Below, in pieces: positions 1-6,092 of a stretch of 7,419 nt of DNA. Each line of letters opens with the position of its first letter. Position 1 is the first letter of the stretch. Under the pieces are notes generated by a model that did not search any database, was not told the origin of the DNA, and saw only the letters and a list, made by a program, of their open reading frames with translations. The translations under genes and the position numbers were made by a program. The DNA is from Candidatus Cloacimonadota bacterium (GTDB lineage: Bacteria > Hydrothermota > E44-bin80), in the NCBI GenBank assembly GCA_004375785.1, contig SOKM01000308.1, positions 1 to 7,419 of the forward strand, written 5' to 3'.

Positions 1-379
1 GTTCTTTTGTATCACCATATATGACGCCGCCTGAAGAGGAAAAGATAAATTTCTTAACCCTGAATTCACTGCAAAGTGAAAGAAGATTAATAGTACCCAT
101 TATGTTAGTTCTGGCGTCATACATTGGGTCTTTAACTGATTTTCGCACATCAACCTGGGCTGCTAAATGGAAGAGATATTCGGGTTTATATTTCTCAAAT
201 ACCTGAGTGAGTTCCTTATCATTAATATCCATTTCATAGAATTGTGCTTTAGGATTGATATTCGTTCTCTTGCCAGTTGTAAGATTATCAATAATTACTA
301 CTTTGTGACCAAGTGCAATTAATCTATCAACAAGGTGTGAACCGATAAAACCTGCTCCGCCTGTTACAAGAATTTCCAT
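1..379 (-). CDS. NAD-dependent epimerase/dehydratase (UDP-glucose 4-epimerase-like), 5' part
   Basis: Extended short-chain dehydrogenase of the sugar-nucleotide epimerase/dehydratase family. Enzymes of this type act in the cytoplasm and interconvert or dehydrate NDP-sugars for surface polysaccharide synthesis. I translated 126 codons from the ATG at 379; the rest lies beyond the window. Visible hallmarks are the Rossmann glycine motif GGAGFIG (residues 7-13), Asp31 after the second beta strand (expected to bind the NAD ribose, preferring NAD over NADP), Asp51 in MDI, HLAAQ (71-75), and the strand carrying the active-site serine region, FSSSGGVIYG (113-122). The YxxxK catalytic pair is outside the window. 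The closest resemblance is to GalE-like UDP-glucose/UDP-GlcNAc 4-epimerases, but dTDP-glucose dehydratases and GDP-sugar enzymes share these motifs, so the substrate is not assigned. The gene lies 106 nt downstream of the repeat-protein gene on the same strand and has its own promoter. No good Shine-Dalgarno sequence precedes the ATG, only a weak AGAAG. Confidence 0.93.
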   Translation of the reverse strand, partial: MEILVTGGAGFIGSHLVDRLIALGHKVVIIDNLTTGKRTNINPKAQFYEMDINDKELTQVFEKYKPEYLFHLAAQVDVRKSVKDPMYDARTNIMGTINLLSLCSEFRVKKFIFSSSGGVIYGDTKE

Positions 380-388
380 AACTTCTGC

Positions 389-417
389 ACTATATCACAA
401 TAAAAAGTTTTGGTCAA
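389..417 (-). promoter_or_regulatory. Sigma-70-type promoter of the epimerase gene, extended -10
   Basis: On the minus strand a -35 box TTGACC (417-412) is followed by a 17-bp spacer and a -10 box TATAGT (394-389). The -10 is preceded by TGA, an extended -10 signature. Each hexamer matches consensus at five of six positions. The predicted transcription start is near 382, only about 3 nt before the ATG at 379, so the transcript would be essentially leaderless. Confidence 0.6.
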
Positions 418-434
418 TAAAAATTTTTATTACA

Positions 435-466
435 CCCCATTAAATATAAGACATTATCTAACGGGG
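435..466 (-). terminator. Possible terminator hairpin after the first repeat-protein gene
   Basis: CCCCATTA (435-442) and TAACGGGG (459-466) can pair as an 8-bp stem with one G-T wobble and a 16-nt loop. It lies in the 106-nt gap between the repeat-protein stop and the epimerase start. On the minus strand it is followed a few bases later by the AT-only palindrome AATAAAAATTTTTATT (431-416), with no immediate T-run. It could be a weak terminator, but the call is tentative. Confidence 0.3.
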
Positions 467-485
467 CAAGCAGATTTAACACTAC

Positions 486-3086
486 TCATCGAATTACCAC
501 CATCTTCCTCACCGCTGTTTTCTCGCCCACATTCAGTCGATAGAAATAGATGCCATTGGGAACTTGTTTTCCCTTTCTATCCCTGCAATCCCAGGAAACG
601 GCAGTGATGAGTGAAGAGTGAGGAGTGAAAAGTGAAAAAACCTTAATTAATCGACCACTCAGATCATAAATACTGAGCGAGACGGGAAAATTTTCCACTT
701 TTGTAATTTCGGGAATCTGAAATCTTATTTTTGTCTCATTAAAGACTGGATTCGGGAAATTCTGATTAAGGGAGAAAAGTAAAGATTTTGAGATTGGTTT
801 ATCCTTTTTAATTCCAACTGGAGGAATGAAGAGACTTCCCCATATACGCATTGTATTTGCAGGACGGGCATTGATTGAATCAACAAAACCTGAGTAGGTT
901 ACGAGGAACTTATCACCAGGCCCTTTTGACAATGCTGGTGAAAATTGGTTTCCTTCTTGAATTGAAACAATAAAGGTGTCGAGAACAATTCCAGCAGTAC
1001 TTATCCTTGCACCATAGATGTCAGAAAAAACATTTCTATAGTCTTCCCATAGAACAATGTAATCCGTCCCATCGAAAACAACTGTTGGGCAAGCTTGGTC
1101 ACCAGGAGCAGTCGCTATGGGAATTCCTGCTGTATCAAGCACTATTCCTGAACTGTCAACCCGTGCGCCATAGATATCAATATCAGGATTCCGACTATCC
1201 TGCCACACTACGAAATAGTCTATTCCATTGGATGTAATTGAAGGATTTCCCCACCAAAAATAGGTTGTTATCTGAAATCCTGCTGTATCAGGCACTGTCC
1301 CTGAAGTATCAACGATTGTTCCACGCATACCATGTTCTTGCCAAGCTACTAGATAATTACTGCTATTAGAGGCAGTTGCTGGATGCCTTTCAGTATATAG
1401 TTGATTGTAACTAATATGGATACCTGATGGATCTAAAACATAACCAGCAGTATCAATACGTGTTCCATATATATCTCCTGGTGCATTACATTCATGCCAG
1501 ACCACAAAATAGTTTCTACCGTCAAATGTAAGCGAGGGTTCATGTTGCCTCCCTTGAATACTGGTAATAATAAACCCGTCTGGGTCAAGAACCACTCCTG
1601 ATGTATCTACCCTTGCACCGTAGATACTACTATAACGATCATCTTGCCATACAACAAGATAATTTAGGCCACTAAATGCAACCTTTGGATACTGCTGGTT
1701 TACCACAGCAGATGATATTGGAATACAATCTGGGTCAAGGACAACACCTGTTGTATCAACCCTGGCACCATAGATATCGTAATCTTCACCATTTCTTTTG
1801 TCCTGCCACACAACGAAATAATTACTTCCATCAAAGGATGTTGAAGGATACCACTCTGTATACGCAGCAGTTGATAGGGTAATACCTGAAGAATCAAGCA
1901 CTGTGCCTGAAGTATCTATTCGTGAACCATAAATAATATCATAATCCTCTGACCACACGGTGAGGAACTGCGAATCAGCAGAAACAACTGAAGGATAATG
2001 TTGTTCGTAAGCATTTATTGCAATTGGTATACCTGTTGTGTCCAGAATTACACAAGATGTATCTACTCTGGAACCATATATATCTGCATGTCCAGTCCGA
2101 TAATCCTCCCAGACCAGGAGATACTTTTCTCTATTAAATGTAATTTTGGGATATTCCACGTCATAATCTGTAGTAACCATTGGAAGAACAGATGTATCAA
2201 CTACTACTCCCGAGGTCTCAACTCGTGCACCATAAATATCAAATGAGAAATTTCTATCATCCTGCCAGACAACTAAATATCTTTTTCCGTCAAATGCAAG
2301 AGAAGTATACGTCTTGGAGCCAGGATTAATCGCTATTCGAATATCTGTTGAATCTAAAACAGTTCCTGAGGAATCAATACGCGCACCATAAAGAAAAGTA
2401 CCAACCCCCCAGACAGCAAAGTAGTTTTTCCCATCGAAAGAAACAGAAGGTGGGAAATAAGCGATGAATGAAGAAATGATAATGGATGAAGTGTCTATCA
2501 CATTTCCCGCAGTATCCACCCGTGCTCCAAGAATTCTTCCAAAAGAACCCGGAAAACCTTCCTTCCATACAACAAAATAGTATTTTCCTCCAAATATAAC
2601 CTTTGGAGACCACAGGTCTCGAGTTGTTGACGATGCTATAAGAAAATCTACCGTATCAATTACTATTCCCGATGCATTTACCCTTACACCAAAAATTCTG
2701 TCTTTTTCATTGCGAGAATCGCTCCATACCACAAGATAGTTTATTCCGTCAAAAGCAGCAGTTGGATTCCTTTGATCATAATGGAAAGCTGAGGAAGCGG
2801 TTGAAATGATAATTCCTGTACTATCAATAACTTCCCCTGATTGGTTTACCCTTGTTCCGAAGATATTAAGACTTGTTTCCCCACATCGTTTATCTTCCCA
2901 CACTACGAGATAGTTTGTTCCGTCAAAAGCAGCGGAAGGATAGTTACCATTTACCGGAATATAAATAATGTTTGTGTCGATGAGAAATTCATTGTCTCTT
3001 ATGAAGGGATTGTCCCAGTTATATGCACTTGAGGAGGAGATTAATCCTGTTAGAAGAAAAAAACATATTATGATTATTTTTTTCAT
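486..3086 (-). CDS. Secreted repeat protein, 14 propeller-type repeats with T9SS-like C-terminal sorting domain (copy A)
   Basis: Large exported protein of 866 residues with no recognised function. Residues 1-21 are a signal peptide (Lys-Lys, Ile/Leu-rich core, likely cleavage after Ala21). From about residue 49 come 13 clear repeats of roughly 46-59 residues plus a degenerate fourteenth. The typical pattern is P-S-x-x-F-D-G-x-N-Y-hydrophobic-V-V-W-x-D-x-R, then D-I-Y-G-A-R-V-D-T-S-G, then V-L-D-T-x-G-I-x-I-S. Each repeat suggests four beta strands, so I infer propeller blades. Repeat 11 has lost the DxR and YGAR signatures. Residues 773-866 form a FlgD/T9SS type A-like sorting domain: QNFPNPVFNETKIRF, SIYDLSGRLIK, then GIYFYRL and a basic KMVVIR end. 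That implies outer-membrane export by a type IX-like system, which is not encoded here. The start is supported by AAAAGGAGG 4 nt upstream. This gene is the downstream paralog of the equal-length gene at 3252-5852; the repeats match one-to-one in order. Adhesin or sensor roles are possible but unsupported. Confidence 0.92.
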   Translation of the reverse strand: MKKIIIICFFLLTGLISSSSAYNWDNPFIRDNEFLIDTNIIYIPVNGNYPSAAFDGTNYLVVWEDKRCGETSLNIFGTRVNQSGEVIDSTGIIISTASSAFHYDQRNPTAAFDGINYLVVWSDSRNEKDRIFGVRVNASGIVIDTVDFLIASSTTRDLWSPKVIFGGKYYFVVWKEGFPGSFGRILGARVDTAGNVIDTSSIIISSFIAYFPPSVSFDGKNYFAVWGVGTFLYGARIDSSGTVLDSTDIRIAINPGSKTYTSLAFDGKRYLVVWQDDRNFSFDIYGARVETSGVVVDTSVLPMVTTDYDVEYPKITFNREKYLLVWEDYRTGHADIYGSRVDTSCVILDTTGIPIAINAYEQHYPSVVSADSQFLTVWSEDYDIIYGSRIDTSGTVLDSSGITLSTAAYTEWYPSTSFDGSNYFVVWQDKRNGEDYDIYGARVDTTGVVLDPDCIPISSAVVNQQYPKVAFSGLNYLVVWQDDRYSSIYGARVDTSGVVLDPDGFIITSIQGRQHEPSLTFDGRNYFVVWHECNAPGDIYGTRIDTAGYVLDPSGIHISYNQLYTERHPATASNSSNYLVAWQEHGMRGTIVDTSGTVPDTAGFQITTYFWWGNPSITSNGIDYFVVWQDSRNPDIDIYGARVDSSGIVLDTAGIPIATAPGDQACPTVVFDGTDYIVLWEDYRNVFSDIYGARISTAGIVLDTFIVSIQEGNQFSPALSKGPGDKFLVTYSGFVDSINARPANTMRIWGSLFIPPVGIKKDKPISKSLLFSLNQNFPNPVFNETKIRFQIPEITKVENFPVSLSIYDLSGRLIKVFSLFTPHSSLITAVSWDCRDRKGKQVPNGIYFYRLNVGEKTAVRKMVVIR
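603..637. repeat. Heptanucleotide tandem repeat (AGTGANN)x5 inside copy A
   Basis: Five consecutive 7-bp units on the plus strand: AGTGATG, AGTGAAG, AGTGAGG, AGTGAAA, AGTGAAA. Read on the minus strand in the gene's frame they encode the stretch FSLFTPHSSLIT, which sits between SGRLIKV and the VSWD strand of the sorting domain, where family members usually have a variable loop. The same array is present in copy B. Confidence 0.85.
603..764. repeat. 162-bp tract identical to 3369-3530
   Basis: Compared base by base, this segment of the copy A sorting-domain region is identical to 3369-3530 in copy B, with mismatches resuming immediately at both ends. It covers the heptad array and the code for roughly QNFPNPVFNETK through to LIT, including all synonymous positions. 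Confidence 0.9.
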
Positions 3087-3090
3087 CCAG

Positions 3091-3099
3091 CCTCCTTTT
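3091..3099 (-). promoter_or_regulatory. Shine-Dalgarno site of copy A
   Basis: On the minus strand AAAAGGAGG ends 4 nt before the ATG at 3086. It fixes the start at the head of a good signal peptide and matches the arrangement in copy B. Confidence 0.85.
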
Positions 3100-3111
3100 A
3101 ATCTCTTTTAT

Positions 3112-3140
3112 ACCATACAACATAACATAGACCCTGTCAA
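3112..3140 (-). promoter_or_regulatory. Sigma-70-type promoter of copy A
   Basis: Minus strand: perfect -35 TTGACA (3140-3135), 17-bp spacer, -10 TATGGT (3117-3112; four of six matches). The predicted start near 3105 gives a leader of about 19 nt that contains the Shine-Dalgarno site. Copy A can therefore be expressed independently of copy B. Confidence 0.6.
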
Positions 3141-3180
3141 TAAAATTTTTGAAATTGTTTTCCAGTTTTTGTCTCCTACA

Positions 3181-3206
3181 AAATCCCCTCTAATAAGAGG
3201 GGATTT
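3181..3206 (-). terminator. Strong hairpin between the two paralogs, probable terminator of copy B
   Basis: AAATCCCCTCT (3181-3191) and AGAGGGGATTT (3196-3206) form a perfect 11-bp stem with a 4-nt AATA loop. On the minus strand it ends in ATTTTG, a short T-run, after the copy B stop at 3252, so it could terminate that transcript. It is also the core of a composite palindromic element extending to about 3247 that looks like a dispersed intergenic repeat. Confidence 0.5.
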
Positions 3207-3207
3207 A

Positions 3208-3247
3208 CCCTGTTAGAGAAAATTTCTAACGGGATTTAGGGGTGTGT
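3208..3247. repeat. Second hairpin and GGGGTGTG tail of a composite palindromic element
   Basis: CCC-T-GTTAGA (3208-3217) pairs with TCTAACGGG (3225-3233), with one bulged base and a 7-nt loop, right beside the 11-bp hairpin at 3181-3206. It is followed by ATTTAGGGGTGTG, ending just before the copy B stop codon. GATTT and GGGATTT motifs recur between the two hairpins. Similar phrases (paired CCCCTCT/AGAGGGG plus TTAGGGGTGTG) are familiar to me from intergenic dispersed repeats in varied bacteria; that is recollection and has not been searched. Confidence 0.5.
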
Positions 3248-3251
3248 AATC

Positions 3252-5852
3252 TCATCGAATTACTACCATCTTCCTTACTGCAGTCTTTTTGCCTGCAGTT
3301 AGGCGATAGAAATAGATGCCATTGGAAACTTGTTTTCCCTTCCCATCCCTGCAATCCCAGGTGACGGTAGTGATGAGTGAAGAGTGAGGAGTGAAAAGTG
3401 AAAAAACCTTAATTAATCGACCACTCAGATCATAAATACTGAGCGAGACGGGAAAATTTTCCACTTTTGTAATTTCGGGAATCTGAAATCTTATTTTTGT
3501 CTCATTAAAGACTGGATTCGGGAAATTCTGTTTAAGGGAGAAATGAAAAGGTTTAGAGATTGGTTTGTCCTCTTTAACTCCAACAGGCGGTATGAACAAA
3601 TTTCCCCATATACGCATTGTATTTGCAGGACGACTGTTGATTGAATCAACGAAACCTGAATAGGTTACGAGGAACTCATCACCAGGACCTTTTGACAATG
3701 CTGGTGAAAATTGGTTTCCCTCTTGTGTCACAGCACTGAAAGTGTCGAGAACTAAACCTTCAGTGCTAACACGCGCGCCATGGATGTCAGAAAAAACATT
3801 CCTGTAATCCTCCCATAGAACTATATAATCCGTTCCATCAAAAGCAACTGTTGGATTTTCTTGTAACCAATCTGCAGTCGCGATGGGGATTCCAGCTGTA
3901 TCAAGTACTGTTCCCGAAGCATCAATTCGTGCACCAAATATATCCCGATCCCAATTAGTGTAACCTTTCCATACCACAAAGTAATCAGAGCCGTCAGAAG
4001 TGACTGAAGGATGACTAAATGGTTCATAATATTCTGAGATTATAAGAGTATCTATGACCTGACCTGCAGTATCTACAAGTGCACCACATAGTAGCATGTC
4101 TCCACTACGAAACCATACAACGAGACAGTTAAGCCCATTGAAACCTATTGAAGGATTCCTCTCAGAGTAATATGTATGATGTGAGATTTGGATGCCTGAT
4201 GGATCAAGTACAAAACCTGAAGTATCTACCCTTGCACCATATATTGCAACATCATCAGGATCTCTCTCATCCAGCCACACAACAAAATAATGTCTTCCGT
4301 CAAAAGCAATAGAAGGGCTTTCCTGGATGTCAGGTGCACCTGATATAGTAATTCCAAATGAGTCAAGAACTACCCCTGATGTGTCAACTCTTGCACCATT
4401 AATATTACCATAGCGGTCGTCCTGCCACACTACAAGATAATTCGAGCCGCTAAAAGCAATCTTAGGGTACTGCTGGTTTACAATCTCTGTTGAAATGGAA
4501 ATACAATTTGGGTCAAGGATTACACCTGTTGTATCAACTCGGGCACCATAGATATCGTAATCTTCACCATTTCTTTTGTCCTGCCATACAACAAAATAAT
4601 TTCTACCATCAAAGACAGAAGATGGACACGATTGTGGATATGCTTCTGTTGATATGGTAATATATGACGAATCGAGGACTACCCCTGATGTGTCTATTCT
4701 TGTCGCTTTAACAGCACCGTCGCTCCATGCAGCGAGGTAATTTACTCCATCAAAAGTAACAGAGGGCGGACCTGAGCTTGTAGCTGAAATCATGATTCCA
4801 GTTGTATCAAGTACTGTTCCTGAGGTATCTACACGAGTGCATTTTATATAATGTCCTCTATCTTGAAACGCTACAAGGTAATTTGTGATTCCATATGTAA
4901 TTGATGGTTTAACATATACCTCTCCTAAAGTGTAAATAGGGATTCCTGCAGTATCAATAACAAAACCAGTAGTATCCACTCGTGCGCCATAAAGGTCATA
5001 CGATGGAGGAGAATTGCGTTGGTCTCCCCATACAACAAAATATTTTCTTCCATCGAAAGCAACCGATGGAAACATCTGATTACCATCAGCCATTGAAATT
5101 GGAATATCTGTTGTATCAAGAACATTTCCTGAGGTATCCACCAGCGCTCCAAGAATATCCCCCCCAAAAAAGTCCCAGACGACAAAGAAATCTCTTCCAT
5201 CAAATGTAATATCTGGGAAGTGCTGTCCTAACGGAAAAGAAGAAATTTCAATGGATACAGTGTCAAGAATAGAGCCATCTGTCGCTATTCTTATGCCTTT
5301 AATGCCACCCATATTAGGATGTCCCCACACAACAAGATAACTATTAATGCCAAAAGCAACTGAGGGCATATGTTGGTCATACTCATCAGTTGAGACCATT
5401 ATCCCTGCTGTATCAAGCACCATCCCTGTAAGACTAACCCTTGCTCCATAGATATCTTCTGAGGTATCACACCTACTGTCTACCCATACTATAAGATAAT
5501 TTGTTCCATCAAAAGCAACATCCGGAAGACCTTGAGAATGAGGATTAATTGAGATAGGAATTCCTGCACTATCTATAAGTTCTCCTGATTGATTAACTCT
5601 CGCACCAAATATATCAGAATAACCACGGCTATAAGGAACAATATTCGTATACCTCATGTCATTCCACACTACAAGATAGTTTGTTCCGTCAAAAGCAAGA
5701 GAGGGATAATATCCATTTACAGGTACATAGATAATGTTTGTGTCGATTAGAAATTCAGTGCTTCGAAGAAAAGGGTTTTCCCAATTATGTGCAGTTAAAG
5801 CGGAGATAAATCCGGTTAGAAGAATAAAACATATTATGATAATTTTTTTCAT
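3252..5852 (-). CDS. Secreted repeat protein, 14 propeller-type repeats with T9SS-like C-terminal sorting domain (copy B)
   Basis: Upstream paralog of the gene at 486-3086, also exactly 866 residues. Signal peptide 1-21 (cleavage likely after Ala21 in SALTA, before HNW), a short lead-in with TEFLIDTNIIYVPVNG, then 13 clear repeats and a degenerate fourteenth of about 46-61 residues each. The best-preserved repeats read PSVAFDG, YFVVWQDKR, DIYGARVDT, VLDTAGIPIS. Repeats 6, 7 and 11 lack the D-x-R or Y-G-A-R signature. The C-terminal 94 residues differ from copy A at only 8 positions and have the same NFPNP, YDLSGR and GIYFYRL landmarks of FlgD-like/T9SS sorting domains. The repeats align one-to-one with copy A, so the pair arose by whole-gene duplication; the equal length is partly coincidence, since individual repeats differ in size (the first is 61 versus 59 residues). 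AAGGAGG 4 nt upstream supports the start. The molecular function is unknown. Confidence 0.92.
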   Translation of the reverse strand: MKKIIIICFILLTGFISALTAHNWENPFLRSTEFLIDTNIIYVPVNGYYPSLAFDGTNYLVVWNDMRYTNIVPYSRGYSDIFGARVNQSGELIDSAGIPISINPHSQGLPDVAFDGTNYLIVWVDSRCDTSEDIYGARVSLTGMVLDTAGIMVSTDEYDQHMPSVAFGINSYLVVWGHPNMGGIKGIRIATDGSILDTVSIEISSFPLGQHFPDITFDGRDFFVVWDFFGGDILGALVDTSGNVLDTTDIPISMADGNQMFPSVAFDGRKYFVVWGDQRNSPPSYDLYGARVDTTGFVIDTAGIPIYTLGEVYVKPSITYGITNYLVAFQDRGHYIKCTRVDTSGTVLDTTGIMISATSSGPPSVTFDGVNYLAAWSDGAVKATRIDTSGVVLDSSYITISTEAYPQSCPSSVFDGRNYFVVWQDKRNGEDYDIYGARVDTTGVILDPNCISISTEIVNQQYPKIAFSGSNYLVVWQDDRYGNINGARVDTSGVVLDSFGITISGAPDIQESPSIAFDGRHYFVVWLDERDPDDVAIYGARVDTSGFVLDPSGIQISHHTYYSERNPSIGFNGLNCLVVWFRSGDMLLCGALVDTAGQVIDTLIISEYYEPFSHPSVTSDGSDYFVVWKGYTNWDRDIFGARIDASGTVLDTAGIPIATADWLQENPTVAFDGTDYIVLWEDYRNVFSDIHGARVSTEGLVLDTFSAVTQEGNQFSPALSKGPGDEFLVTYSGFVDSINSRPANTMRIWGNLFIPPVGVKEDKPISKPFHFSLKQNFPNPVFNETKIRFQIPEITKVENFPVSLSIYDLSGRLIKVFSLFTPHSSLITTVTWDCRDGKGKQVSNGIYFYRLTAGKKTAVRKMVVIR
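3369..3403. repeat. Heptanucleotide tandem repeat (AGTGANN)x5 inside copy B
   Basis: The same five 7-bp units as at 603-637, in the same coding context (FSLFTPHSSLIT on the minus strand). Its presence in both paralogs means it either predates the duplication or was spread by conversion. Confidence 0.85.
3369..3530. repeat. 162-bp tract identical to 603-764
   Basis: Copy B partner of the identical segment in copy A, 2766 bp away in direct orientation. Flanking sequence diverges at once (GACGGT before it, TTTAAG after it, versus AACGGC and ATTAAG in copy A). Confidence 0.9.
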
Positions 5853-5856
5853 CCTG

Positions 5857-5863
5857 CCTCCTT
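5857..5863 (-). promoter_or_regulatory. Shine-Dalgarno site of copy B
   Basis: AAGGAGG on the minus strand, 4 nt before the ATG at 5852, with the same spacing and context (GGAGGCnGG then ATG) as copy A. Confidence 0.85.
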
Positions 5864-5880
5864 GTCTATAATCGCTTATT

Positions 5881-5910
5881 ATTATACATCATTGGTGAGT
5901 CCTCTGTCAA
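5881..5910 (-). promoter_or_regulatory. Consensus sigma-70-type promoter of copy B
   Basis: Minus strand: perfect -35 TTGACA (5910-5905), 18-bp spacer, perfect -10 TATAAT (5886-5881). The predicted start near 5874 gives a leader of about 22 nt containing the Shine-Dalgarno site. This is the strongest-looking housekeeping promoter in the window and fires away from the glycosyltransferase gene. Confidence 0.75.
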
Positions 5911-5957
5911 CAAGATTTTGAAATCGATTCACACAACTTGCATGGTTTCTGAAATGT

Positions 5958-5995
5958 AAGGAGGTGTCGTTATGGAGTGTTATGGAGTGCAATAA
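5958..5995 (+). promoter_or_regulatory. Strong Shine-Dalgarno followed by a 7-codon mini-ORF, far from the glycosyltransferase start
   Basis: AAGGAGG (5958-5964) is ideally spaced (7 nt) from an ATG at 5972, but that ATG opens only MECYGVQ and stops at TAA (5993-5995). The ATG in frame with the glycosyltransferase at 5982 is 17 nt from the site, too far for normal initiation, and an in-frame GTG at 5964 overlaps the site itself. A perfect 10-bp tandem duplication, TTATGGAGTG (5970-5979, 5980-5989), spans the region. It is either a leader peptide or the remains of an original start site displaced by the palindromic element that follows. Confidence 0.5.
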
Positions 5996-6035
5996 CGATG
6001 TTATTGCAGGTGCAAAATCGCCGATTTTGCACTCC
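5984..6035. repeat. Composite palindromic element 5' of the glycosyltransferase
   Basis: Terminal inverted repeats GGAGTGCAA (5984-5992) and TTGCACTCC (6027-6035) enclose two nested perfect palindromes. The first is TGCAATAAC-GAT-GTTATTGCA (5988-6008). The second is a stem GTGCAAAATCG (6010-6020) around a single C with CGATTTTGCAC (6022-6032). Related GTGCAAA/TTTGCAC palindromes lie at the 3' end of the same gene. The compact 52-bp form with terminal inverted repeats resembles a REP- or MITE-like unit. It has no coding capacity of its own, although it stays open in the glycosyltransferase frame. Confidence 0.7.
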
Positions 6036-6056
6036 AAAGGGAATGTTAAAAAGTCT

Positions 6057-6085
6057 TTGACATTGAAGTTTTTTTCTGGTATTTT
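6057..6085 (+). promoter_or_regulatory. Extended -10 promoter immediately before the glycosyltransferase ATG
   Basis: Perfect -35 TTGACA (6057-6062), 17-bp spacer, -10 TATTTT (6080-6085) preceded by TGG (extended -10). The predicted transcription start at about 6092 abuts the ATG at 6093, implying a leaderless mRNA. This mirrors the arrangement at the epimerase gene. The region is T-rich, so a chance match is possible. Confidence 0.5.
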
Positions 6086-6092
6086 TGAGTAT

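Noticed and set aside
21..206. Plus-strand open frame at the left edge
   Set aside because: It is the reverse of the epimerase coding sequence, which has clear family motifs on the minus strand.
410..607. Plus-strand open frame across the gap after copy A
   Set aside because: No Shine-Dalgarno site; most of it is antisense to the conserved sorting domain and the rest overlaps the epimerase promoter.
1676..1882. Plus-strand open frames opposite the repeat genes (for example 1676-1882, 1998-2246, 4982-5209)
   Set aside because: They are antisense to strongly coding repeat sequence, lack ribosome sites and encode no recognisable domains.
3040..3086. Possible lipoprotein signal (Cys8) in copies A and B
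   Set aside because: Cys8 lies at the start of the hydrophobic core with no lipobox; an Ala-type cleavage site after residue 21 is present in both.
486..5852. Regular roughly 150-bp recurrence of similar DNA that might suggest a CRISPR or satellite array
   Set aside because: The recurrence follows the ~50-residue protein repeats, is imperfect at DNA level, and there are no short identical repeats with unique spacers.
5964..6092. Extending the glycosyltransferase back to the GTG at 5964
   Set aside because: The GTG overlaps the Shine-Dalgarno sequence, the added residues match no family pattern and include the palindromic element, and GT2 homology starts at 6093. Kept as an alternative only.
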